This document shows, in pieces, positions 1 through 6,150 of a stretch of 9,893 nucleotides of DNA. The notes beneath the pieces are model-generated. The model saw only the letters and a program-made list of their open reading frames with translations, did no database searches and was not told the DNA's origin. The translations under genes and the position numbers were made by a program. The stretch is from an uncultured Eubacteriales bacterium (lineage in GTDB: Bacteria > Bacillota > Clostridia > Lachnospirales > Lachnospiraceae). The DNA is taken from assembly GCA_900545455.1 (NCBI GenBank), contig UQZF01000097.1:1-9893 (forward strand). The letters run 5' to 3'. The number at the start of each line of letters is the position of its first letter. The first letter of the stretch is position 1.

Positions 1-252
1 TCTCTTATCATCGGGATTTAGTTTTCTTATAAGATACCCTTTATTTTCAAGGCTTGCCGTCCTTCTCGCGGTCGCCCCCTTGTCAAGCTTTAGCTGCTCG
101 CGCACCTGCGCCTGCGTTATACCCGGGTTGTGTCTCACAAGATGTATGAAATCGAACTCAGCCGTCCCTATGCCGTCCTCCTTCATGGTCTGCACCGTGA
201 ACTTGCTGACCTCCCTCGCAATCTTTGTCATTTTACGCTCTGATTTATCCAT
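1..252 (-). CDS. MarR-family transcriptional regulator, N-terminal part (runs off left edge)
   Basis: Reading leftward from ATG at 252, an open frame of 84 codons reaches the window edge without a stop, so the C-terminus is missing. The start is supported by AAGGGG about 6 nt upstream. The visible protein has a short N-terminal helix (MDKSERKMTKIAREVSKF), then a winged helix-turn-helix. GITQAQVREQLKLDKGATAR (about 49-68) matches the MarR recognition-helix region, and ASLENKGYLIRKLNPDDKR (about 70-84) matches the start of the wing with its typical 'P-D-D-K/R-R' motif. MarR proteins are dimeric repressors, often of adjacent efflux or stress genes, that release DNA on binding small aromatic ligands. 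The regulated partner is not visible here and may lie beyond the left edge. The gene is separated from the lac unit by a terminator, so it is probably its own transcription unit. The family call is firm; the ligand and targets are unknown. Confidence 0.88.
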   Translation of the reverse strand, partial: MDKSERKMTKIAREVSKFTVQTMKEDGIGTAEFDFIHLVRHNPGITQAQVREQLKLDKGATARRTASLENKGYLIRKLNPDDKR

Positions 253-304
253 GCTGATTCCCCTTTTCTTTTTTAATTTATGCTTACTTATAAGTCTCAT
301 ATCA

Positions 305-337
305 TCCGTAAATTTACAGGAAAAGTTTCCGTAAATT
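305..337. promoter_or_regulatory. Candidate MarR operator in the regulator's leader
   Basis: A perfect 10-bp palindrome, GTAAATTTAC, lies at 308-317. The 10-mer TCCGTAAATT occurs at 305-314 and again at 328-337, a spacing of 23 bp (about two helical turns). The sites sit 55-85 bp upstream of the MarR start codon, where its promoter must lie. MarR proteins commonly repress themselves from short palindromes in this position, so autoregulation is the natural inference. No strong -35/-10 pair was recognised in this A/T-rich stretch. Confidence 0.4.
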
Positions 338-340
338 AAT

Positions 341-385
341 AAAAAGATGCAATATCATCCAATTTGATGATACTACATCTTTTTT
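341..385 (-). terminator. Rho-independent terminator after the lac/XRE unit
   Basis: The arms 341-359 and 366-384 form a long stem closing a 6-nt loop. It has two mismatched positions (350/375 and 352/373). Read leftward, the hairpin ends in CATCTTTTT followed by more A/T-rich sequence. It lies 41 bp beyond the XRE stop codon and upstream of the MarR gene, so it closes the leftward lac transcript. The plus-strand side also ends in a T-run, so it could work in both directions, although no plus-strand gene is seen to need it. Confidence 0.8.
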
Positions 386-425
386 GTGGTGTCAAACCTA
401 TACCGTGCTCTTGCGTTAACCTTCT

Positions 426-767
426 TCATTTGGTTTTTAATATTCTAAGCAAAAACGAAAATACCTGCTGAAAGAAATGTGATTTTTGCTCCGAGGTACT
501 GTTGGCTAAGTAATAGTCCAAATCGAACTCGTTTTTATCGTTCTTTACACCCGTTATGAGATATGTCGGATCTATGCCGTAGGTGTGATAAAGTATTAAC
601 AGCTTATCAACGGATATTCCCGTCGAACCAGCCTCTAACTTTCGATAATGCTCCGATGACACGCACAACACATCCGCCACCTCTGATTTTGAAAGCTTCA
701 TGTTAATTCTTGTCTCTTTCAACCTTCTCCCTATCTGCATATTATCGTCAGTTCTCTGCGTACTCAA
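426..767 (-). CDS. Small XRE (Cro/CI-type) helix-turn-helix regulator
   Basis: A 113-residue protein with a Cro/CI-type HTH at about residues 11-66 (IGRRLKETRINMKLSKSEVA, followed by VLCVSSEHYRKLEAG and a helix ISVDKLLILYHTYGIDPTYLI). The remaining C-terminal 45 residues (NEFDLDYYLAN...FSFLLRILKTK) match no domain I recognise and end in an amphipathic or hydrophobic helix that may dimerise. The start at 767 is TTG, with AAGAG about 9 nt upstream. ATG at 740 (codon 10) is an alternative just before the HTH, but has a weaker ribosome binding site. Only 15 nt separate it from the lacM stop and no promoter fits between them, so it is very probably the last cistron of the lac operon. By inference it provides a second layer of control or reports operon activity to another locus; its target is unknown. 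Confidence 0.83.
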   Translation of the reverse strand: MSTQRTDDNMQIGRRLKETRINMKLSKSEVADVLCVSSEHYRKLEAGSTGISVDKLLILYHTYGIDPTYLITGVKNDKNEFDLDYYLANSTSEQKSHFFQQVFSFLLRILKTK

Positions 768-782
768 CCTTTAATTCTCTTT

Positions 783-1733
783 TCAGCGTATAATAAATGA
801 ATAGAAAATATCCTCTTGGGCGTCAATATGATATTCCTGCTCAACATCACTTCCCCAACTGTCAATTCCTCCCACACCCCGCACGGCGGCATATATACAT
901 AGAACCGTCCTTCTCGCCGGTGACAGTTCCTCGTGATGCGTGGCGTTTTCTATTTCCTCAGCAGTATAAGGCAGACATGAAAATGCAAATTTGTTATCAT
1001 TCTTTTCTATTCTCAATGTCTGTTGACCGCATTCTCTTCTGCTGTTGTTCAAGCCTGTATGACGCACCACTTCCACCCATTCGGTATCCATTCTCATACC
1101 GCAGTCCTGCGGAACAAGATACGGTGTCAGGCTTAAATCCTTTATTTCATACACTCCGCACTCTGCCCCCGCTTTTCTGTCAGGATAAGTCTCTCCCGAC
1201 AAGCCCTTATACACATATTTGTCTGCGAGTGTAGGCATTATAAATCTCATACCGAACACCGGAAATTCAGGCAGTCCTTTAACACCATAATAATGTACCG
1301 ACACACGGATACCTCCGTCTTTGTGAACCGTGTATATCACATCAACAAGCGTGGGCGGGCTTGTAATTGTCATATAGGTAAATTTCACCGCCACCTCATC
1401 CACATACACATCACCGCCGTATCGGTTATTCCTCGGTGCACATGGCTTTCCCTGTGATTTTCCGTCGGTAATCACCTCGATGTCGATGCACTCAATATAC
1501 ATATCCGCCGCAAGCCAGCTCCCGCTCTTTATATGAAATTTACTTCCCCTGTCATTGTCCGTGAGTGCTCTCCAGAATGTCGGTTTCGGGCAGCGGTAAA
1601 GCCACTCAAAGCCTCCCCTCACAAGAGACTCCAAGCCTCCCTGCGCATAGGAAAATATATAGCTGAAATCTTTACCGTTTACACCAAGTGTAAAATCTCC
1701 GTATACAACTCTCAATTTATCTGTACTTTCCAT
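783..1733 (-). CDS. lacM: Beta-galactosidase small subunit LacM
   Basis: This 316-residue protein corresponds to the C-terminal part of classical LacZ (the Bgal_small_N / domain-5 beta-sandwich). It has the usual length of LacM in heterodimeric LacLM enzymes (about 320). Landmarks are GGLESLVRGGFEWLYRCPKP (32-51), FWRALTDNDRG (53-63) and the tail GGIDSWGSDVEQEYHID, where Trp293 in the DSW motif matches the LacZ substrate-binding Trp999. It has no active-site glutamates of its own and would need LacL for activity. The start ATG at 1733 lies inside the end of lacL, giving a 17-nt overlap in a different frame. It is preceded by a near-perfect AGGAGGTGA 9 nt upstream. The strong internal ribosome binding site, and homology that continues where LacL stops, indicate a genuine subunit rather than a frameshifted lacZ fragment. 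It acts in the cytoplasm. Confidence 0.93.
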   Translation of the reverse strand: MESTDKLRVVYGDFTLGVNGKDFSYIFSYAQGGLESLVRGGFEWLYRCPKPTFWRALTDNDRGSKFHIKSGSWLAADMYIECIDIEVITDGKSQGKPCAPRNNRYGGDVYVDEVAVKFTYMTITSPPTLVDVIYTVHKDGGIRVSVHYYGVKGLPEFPVFGMRFIMPTLADKYVYKGLSGETYPDRKAGAECGVYEIKDLSLTPYLVPQDCGMRMDTEWVEVVRHTGLNNSRRECGQQTLRIEKNDNKFAFSCLPYTAEEIENATHHEELSPARRTVLCIYAAVRGVGGIDSWGSDVEQEYHIDAQEDIFYSFIIR

Positions 1734-3618
1734 AGTAATATCTCACCTCCTGCAATGCAGGCTTCTCCCTGCGGTCAGCAAACAATATGCCGTTTCCCGA
1801 AAATTCATAGTCTGAAGGTCTGTCATCGAAATCCCCTCCGTATCTTAGCACTGCCCTTCCCGTCACCTCATCCCTCACAAGCAATGCCTGATCTATGAAA
1901 TCCCATATAAATCCTCCGTGATACATCTCATACTTATCAATCAGCCCCATATACGAGCCCAAGCCTCCCATTGAATTTCCCATATCGTGCATGAACTCAC
2001 ACAAAATATAAGGCTTCTTAGGCTTGTTGTTCAGATAAATTTCGACCTCATACGGTTTCGCATACATACGGCTCTCCACATCTGAGATGTCATCCTCATA
2101 AGCTCTGTTGTAAACAACGCTCTCGTAATGCACGAGTCTGCCGTCATTTTTTTCCTTAAAATACTCATTCATCGCCTCAATATCATCGCCCGCGTAGGAT
2201 TCGTTGCCAAGCGACCAAAACAGTATCGACGTGTGATTTTTGAAGGTCTCATAATTACTTCTCGCCCTATCGATTACCGCTTCTCTCCACTGAGGCACGC
2301 TTCCCGGAATATTACACGACGGTTCAACGACACCAAGCTTCTGAAATGTCCCGTGGCTCTCAAGATTCGTCTCCGACATCACATATATTCCCGCCTCATC
2401 GCACATGTAATACCACGGAATCTGATTAGGATAATGGCTTGTCCTCACAGCATTGATATTGTTCCGTTTAATACAGTTAATGTCGTAGACCATCTCCTCC
2501 ATACCGATACATCTTCCGCTCACCGCGCTCCACTCGTGGCGGTTCACTCCGACTATGATTAATCTTTCACCGTTTAGATATATCACCTTGTCGATTATCT
2601 CTATTCTCCTAAAGCCGACCTTGTATGGAACAACCTCAAGAAGCTGCCCCTCCTCATCCGTTATCTCCACAAACACCTGATATAAGTACGGATTGTGATT
2701 GTCCCATGCTTTCACACTGTCAAGCAGGATGCCTGTCTCTCCAAAATACAGCTTTTCCTTATCTTTAAGCCTCCAAGTCTCGGATATAAGCTCTGTGCCG
2801 CAGGCATCCTTTAATATAAGCCTTGCGCGAAACCTTCCTTCATACGCTGCCGATACCTTTATGCCCACATCAAGCCTTCCTCCGACTCCGTCCTTATTGA
2901 GAACAGACTTTATAAACATATCCTCAACATGCACATCCGGTATAGCCCTCAATGTTACATTCCTGAAAATGCCGAAAAAGCGAAAGAAATCCTGATCCTC
3001 CAAAAATGCCGCCGTGCTGAGCTTGTAAACCTCAACAGCCAGCACATTCTCTTTTTCCTTTATATAAGGTGTAAGGTCAAATTCAGACGGTGTGAAGCTG
3101 TCCTCCGCATATCCGACAAAGCTTCCGTTAAGCCACACATACACAGCCTGTTCAACTCCCTCAAAACAGATTCTTACCTTTTTTCCCCACATATTCGGCT
3201 GTAAGTCAAAGCTTTTAATATATGAACCAACGGGATTGTACTCGGCGGCACTGAACATTCCCGCTCCGTCCCCGGCACACGGCGCACTGTATGCGGCTCT
3301 CAGATACCTTTTCCCCTCCCAAGGATACATGGTGTTGATATAGCGTATCTGATCATAACCTTGAAGCTCAATATGCCCCGGAACAGCAATATCGTCAAAA
3401 CCGCTGTAATCATAGCCCTGTTCATAAAAGTCTATCGGGCGACTGTCAGGATTAATGCTGAAATGAAATTTCCATTTCCCGTTAAGCGATTGACTAAGCC
3501 CGTTATCACCCTTTTCCAAAGCCTCGTAGTTCATATAGTATGAATGGTCGCTGTGCGCATCTAACCGATTCACACGAAATATTTCCGGATTGTCAAGCCA
3601 TCTTATGTCAGCGTTCAT
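1717..3618 (-). CDS. lacL: Beta-galactosidase large subunit LacL (GH2)
   Basis: Catalytic subunit of a split GH2 beta-galactosidase, which hydrolyses lactose and related beta-galactosides in the cytoplasm. From the chosen start it is 633 residues, close to the 626-628 typical of LacL. Domains in order are the N-terminal jelly roll (about 25-215), an immunoglobulin-like domain (about 220-335) and the TIM barrel (about 335-625). In the barrel, WSLGNES holds the acid/base Glu473, ILCEF holds the nucleophile Glu541, and ETNLESHG gives Glu420 and His422, matching the LacZ metal ligands Glu416 and His418. It stops after domain 3, where lacM takes over. An earlier ATG at 3639 forms an ATGA overlap with the transporter stop. 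I prefer ATG 3618 because GGGGAGG sits 7 nt before it and because the protein then begins MNADIRWLDNPEIFRVN, as I recall LacL proteins doing. Either start keeps all domains. Confidence 0.94.
   Translation of the reverse strand: MNADIRWLDNPEIFRVNRLDAHSDHSYYMNYEALEKGDNGLSQSLNGKWKFHFSINPDSRPIDFYEQGYDYSGFDDIAVPGHIELQGYDQIRYINTMYPWEGKRYLRAAYSAPCAGDGAGMFSAAEYNPVGSYIKSFDLQPNMWGKKVRICFEGVEQAVYVWLNGSFVGYAEDSFTPSEFDLTPYIKEKENVLAVEVYKLSTAAFLEDQDFFRFFGIFRNVTLRAIPDVHVEDMFIKSVLNKDGVGGRLDVGIKVSAAYEGRFRARLILKDACGTELISETWRLKDKEKLYFGETGILLDSVKAWDNHNPYLYQVFVEITDEEGQLLEVVPYKVGFRRIEIIDKVIYLNGERLIIVGVNRHEWSAVSGRCIGMEEMVYDINCIKRNNINAVRTSHYPNQIPWYYMCDEAGIYVMSETNLESHGTFQKLGVVEPSCNIPGSVPQWREAVIDRARSNYETFKNHTSILFWSLGNESYAGDDIEAMNEYFKEKNDGRLVHYESVVYNRAYEDDISDVESRMYAKPYEVEIYLNNKPKKPYILCEFMHDMGNSMGGLGSYMGLIDKYEMYHGGFIWDFIDQALLVRDEVTGRAVLRYGGDFDDRPSDYEFSGNGILFADRREKPALQEVRYYYGKYR
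1743..1751 (-). promoter_or_regulatory. Strong internal ribosome binding site for lacM
   Basis: Read leftward this is AGGAGGTGA, an essentially complete anti-16S match, ending 9 nt before the lacM ATG. It is embedded in lacL codons specifying L-Q-E-V-R near the LacL C-terminus, so one stretch serves as both coding sequence and translation signal. It is the best evidence that lacM is translated independently, with likely coupling to lacL. Confidence 0.85.
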
Positions 3619-3625
3619 ATTCATG

Positions 3626-3632
3626 CCTCCCC
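3626..3632 (-). promoter_or_regulatory. Ribosome binding site deciding the lacL start
   Basis: Read leftward, GGGGAGG lies 7 nt before ATG 3618, but only 1 nt before ATG 3624 and downstream of ATG 3639. It therefore favours 3618. The competing ATG 3639 has an AGGA about 9 nt upstream, inside the end of the transporter gene, and could be used through coupling. Confidence 0.6.
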
Positions 3633-3635
3633 ACA

Positions 3636-5003
3636 TCATTCATCCTTTTCCTGCAATCTGCGGTTGGCATCCTCAACATTCATAAACGAGAGAATAACCG
3701 TTATAATCAAATCGAGTATAAACGGGAGCCACAGATACATAAAACACATCATATTGATACAGCTTTCAGGCTGAACAGCCATATCTCCATTTATAAAGCC
3801 GCTAAGGTCAAGCATCCAGCCTGCAATCGCCGTTCCGAGACCTCCTCCGATTTTAACTCCCAGCGATGTGCAGGAATACATTGTTCCATCTATTCTCTTT
3901 CCTGTTTTAAGATAGGTGTATTCGGAGCATGACGCTATCACCGCGTTCATGTCACCCTGCCATGGTCCCTGTCCCAACGCTGCAACCGCTGTGAAAAGCA
4001 GCATCAGCGGGACACTTCCGATACAGCCTGCAAGTGCTACAAACAATCTTCCGACCGTTGCAAGCATATAGCTGTATTTGTTAAGCTTGTACATTCCCTG
4101 ACGCTTTGAAACAATCGTTGGCGTGAATACAAGCGCCACAATGAGCGGAATGTTTATTGCCCATGAGAATGCTCCGAACAGATTCTTGTTGTGAAGCACA
4201 TAGGTCATAAAAAACAATCCTATGTTGATCATTGCCCCGTAGAGCTGCTGTAATATATATACAACGCATATCATCACATAATATTTGTTGGTAAATAAAA
4301 GCTTTGCGGACTGTGCAAGAGAAAGCTTATTCTCCTTCTGCTCCTCAGCTTCCTTTTCCATCTCAGCCTCATTCTCAGGCAGCTCCTTTACCGAAAGCAC
4401 CGCTATTGTATTGGTCACAACTCCGACAATACAGTAAATAATTGCAATGTTTCTCCAGCCTGCCGCACCGCCTCCAAGTGCATCTACAGCACCTACCGTT
4501 ATTGTCTGGATGAGAAGGCTCGTGGCAAATGCGAACATGAATCTGAAGGAGCCCATCTGAACTCTCTCCCTGCTGTTTTTGGTCACGAGAGCCGTAAGTG
4601 CCGAGTACGCAATATTGTTTGCGGTATAAAATACTGCGTTAAGAAGCGTATATGCTATAAAAAACCACGCATATTGAGCCGTCTTTCCGATGCCGGCAGG
4701 TATCGTAAACACGCCGAGAAGCGTTATCGCGCATCCGAAAAAGCCATAAAACATCCACGGTCTTGCCTTACCCATCCTGCTTTTTGTCTTGTCAATCATC
4801 GAGCCGAAGAATACATCCGTAAATCCGTCAAACAGCTTTGACACCGCTATCAAAGTACCGACAATTCCCGAATTAAGTCCGACCGTGTTGGTCAGGTAAA
4901 TCATCACAAATGAGGATAAGAACGCATACACCACATTTCCCGCAATGTCTCCCGAACCGTAGCCAACCATGTTATACCATTTAAGGTATCTCTTTTCTCC
5001 CAT
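3636..5003 (-). CDS. GPH-family sugar:cation symporter (probable beta-galactoside permease)
   Basis: A 455-residue, highly hydrophobic protein with about 12 predicted membrane segments. It belongs to the glycoside-pentoside-hexuronide:cation symporter family (MelB/XynP/LacS-like, MFS_2). Diagnostic features are GYGSGDIAGN near residue 14, KLFDGFTD with Asp59 and Asp63 at the places of the MelB cation-site residues Asp55 and Asp59, and DKTKSRMGKARPWM in the following cytoplasmic loop. A charged central loop (about 206-230, rich in Glu and Lys) separates the two six-helix halves. It ends at about the size of MelB and lacks the C-terminal PTS IIA regulatory domain of streptococcal LacS. The start ATG has AAAGGAG 7 nt upstream. 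As the first gene of a unit with lacLM it most likely imports lactose or another beta-galactoside unphosphorylated, with H+ or Na+. The exact substrate is inferred from context only. Confidence 0.9.
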   Translation of the reverse strand: MGEKRYLKWYNMVGYGSGDIAGNVVYAFLSSFVMIYLTNTVGLNSGIVGTLIAVSKLFDGFTDVFFGSMIDKTKSRMGKARPWMFYGFFGCAITLLGVFTIPAGIGKTAQYAWFFIAYTLLNAVFYTANNIAYSALTALVTKNSRERVQMGSFRFMFAFATSLLIQTITVGAVDALGGGAAGWRNIAIIYCIVGVVTNTIAVLSVKELPENEAEMEKEAEEQKENKLSLAQSAKLLFTNKYYVMICVVYILQQLYGAMINIGLFFMTYVLHNKNLFGAFSWAINIPLIVALVFTPTIVSKRQGMYKLNKYSYMLATVGRLFVALAGCIGSVPLMLLFTAVAALGQGPWQGDMNAVIASCSEYTYLKTGKRIDGTMYSCTSLGVKIGGGLGTAIAGWMLDLSGFINGDMAVQPESCINMMCFMYLWLPFILDLIITVILSFMNVEDANRRLQEKDE

Positions 5004-5059
5004 AAGAGTTCTCCTTTCAGATAAATGTTATTTAATACCCTCAACACTTTGTTAACATA

Positions 5060-5065
5060 AGTATA
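5060..5065 (-). promoter_or_regulatory. Candidate -10 box of the symporter-lacLM-XRE operon
   Basis: Read leftward, TATACT lies about 57 nt before the symporter ATG, but nothing like TTGACA is found at the right distance upstream. A good -10 with a poor -35 is what an activator-dependent promoter would look like, and an AraC-type gene is divergent next to it. A near-palindrome around GTTAAC (5051-5056) lies just downstream and could bind a repressor. Another TTGACT, 5144 to 5139, pairs only at a short 15-bp spacing with TATCAT and is less convincing. Confidence 0.35.
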
Positions 5066-5098
5066 GAAAAATAAACTCCAAAAAGCCATAACATAAAT

Positions 5099-5127
5099 TG
5101 GACAAAACATGCACAAAATGATAAAAT
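5099..5127 (+). promoter_or_regulatory. Promoter of the AraC-type gene
   Basis: TGGACA at 5099-5104 (5 of 6 against TTGACA) and TAAAAT at 5122-5127 (5 of 6 against TATAAT) are separated by exactly 17 bp. Transcription would start near 5134, giving a leader of about 75 nt. The spacer contains CATGCAC and an ACAAAA repeat, so a factor bound there would block or modulate this promoter. Confidence 0.6.
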
Positions 5128-5179
5128 ATATAATTATAAGTCAAAAAATGCAGGTTTTTTATACATTTTTACCATGCAC
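5102..5179. promoter_or_regulatory. Repeated motifs in the divergent spacer, candidate AraC-type binding sites
   Basis: ACAAAACATG (5102-5111 region) is followed by ACAAAATG (5113-5120), one helical turn later, in direct orientation. This is the usual arrangement for AraC-family half sites. The 7-mer CATGCAC occurs at 5108-5114 and again at 5173-5179, 65 bp apart. One copy lies inside the AraC-gene promoter and the other in its leader. Binding at both could combine autorepression with activation of the divergent lac unit. A/T-richness makes some repetition expected, so this is suggestive only. Confidence 0.3.
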
Positions 5180-5208
5180 TTTTTTGAACAGATAGCAAGG
5201 AGGTCAAA

Positions 5209-6063
5209 ATGTACACAAACAACGCATATCTCAACAACTCACTTATAGACATAAAGGACAAATCAAAGCCTCTCATAGTCACAAGCTGCGGAACCTACAA
5301 GCTCTACACGCGACCAAAGCTTCCCACATGGCGACCAAAGGGACGAGTTGACTTCCAGCTTCTCTATATCGCCCAAGGCAAAGCCCACTTTCATTTCGGC
5401 TCAGAGGAAAGGATTGTCCATGCAGGACACATGGTACTCTACCGTCCAAAGGAGCCTCAGAAATACGAATACTACGGTGAGGACAAGACGGAGGTGTACT
5501 GGGTTCACTTCACGGGCAACAATGTAACCAACATTCTGCGTTCCTACGGGCTTACCGATGACAAAAGGGTGTTCTACTGCGGCTCCGAGCTCGAATATCA
5601 GACACTATTCCGTTCCATGATATACGAACTGCAAATGTGCAGGGACAGCTACCCCGAAATGCTTGAAATGTATCTGCGTCAGATATTCATAAGGCTGCAA
5701 AGATACTTTTCGGCATCCGTCAAAAACGATAATTCCCACGCCGTCGAGGAGATTGATCGAGCCACAGCCTATTTTAACGAGCATTACAGCGAAGCTTTAA
5801 GCATAGACGACTATGCGCGCCAATGCCATGTGAGCACAAGCTGGTTCATCCGCAACTTCAAGCTCTATACAGGCTTCACTCCCATGCAGTACATCCTATC
5901 AAAGCGCATGTACAACGCCGAGATACTGCTTCATGACACGCAGTACAATATCACTGAAATAGCCGCCATAGTCGGCTACGACAACCCTCTTTATTTCAGC
6001 CGCATTTTTAAAAAGACAAAGGGGCTTTCACCATCCGAATACCGCATGAACATCGAAAAATGA
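5209..6063 (+). CDS. AraC-family transcriptional regulator, probable lac operon activator
   Basis: A 284-residue protein with the standard two-part AraC layout. An N-terminal cupin-like sensing domain (about 20-165) contains VDFQLLYIAQGKAHFHFGSE and HAGHMVLYRP, typical of the AraC_binding fold. The C-terminal DNA-binding domain (about 182-282) has two helix-turn-helix motifs: SIDDYARQCHVSTSWFIRNF, and NITEIAAIVGYDNPLYFSRI followed by FKKTKGLSPSEYR, the family signature. The start ATG has AAGGAGG 5 nt upstream. Divergent orientation from the symporter-lacLM unit, together with the weak -35 of that unit, suggests it activates transport and hydrolysis genes when a beta-galactoside or its product is bound by the cupin domain. 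The family is certain; ligand and target are inferred from position. It ends 87 bp before the stop of the converging chemoreceptor gene. Confidence 0.92.
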   Translation: MYTNNAYLNNSLIDIKDKSKPLIVTSCGTYKLYTRPKLPTWRPKGRVDFQLLYIAQGKAHFHFGSEERIVHAGHMVLYRPKEPQKYEYYGEDKTEVYWVHFTGNNVTNILRSYGLTDDKRVFYCGSELEYQTLFRSMIYELQMCRDSYPEMLEMYLRQIFIRLQRYFSASVKNDNSHAVEEIDRATAYFNEHYSEALSIDDYARQCHVSTSWFIRNFKLYTGFTPMQYILSKRMYNAEILLHDTQYNITEIAAIVGYDNPLYFSRIFKKTKGLSPSEYRMNIEK

Positions 6064-6074
6064 CTTAAATTTAA

Positions 6075-6143
6075 AACAGGTAATCGCAAAACCTTCTCGT
6101 ACAGATATGGACATTATCCCTTAAAGCTTTGCAATTACCTGTT
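6075..6143 (-). terminator. Long inverted repeat between convergent genes, probable terminator
   Basis: The 16-nt arms 6075-6090 and 6128-6143 are complementary except at one position, and enclose a 37-nt loop. In the leftward transcript that position is a G-U pair, so the stem is unbroken and is followed by UUUUAAAUUU. In the rightward transcript it is a C-A mismatch and the 3' side is poorer in U. It therefore suits the chemoreceptor transcript best, perhaps with weaker action on the AraC transcript. The loop is unusually long for a terminator. The copies of ATTTA next to both outer ends raise, without proving, a small element-like origin. Confidence 0.55.
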
Positions 6144-6150
6144 ATTTATG

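Noticed and set aside
783..3639. lacZ interrupted by a frameshift
   Set aside because: Both pieces have the normal LacL and LacM lengths, lacM has its own near-perfect ribosome binding site and ATG, and the break falls at the known LacL/LacM boundary.
797..3932. Several plus-strand open frames opposite lacM, lacL and the symporter
   Set aside because: They lie wholly antisense to well-recognised proteins, lack ribosome binding sites and show no domain-like sequence.
4904..5116. A 70-residue minus-strand open frame overlapping the symporter start
   Set aside because: It uses another frame across the symporter start and the promoter region, has no recognisable domain, and the symporter frame is clearly the coding one.
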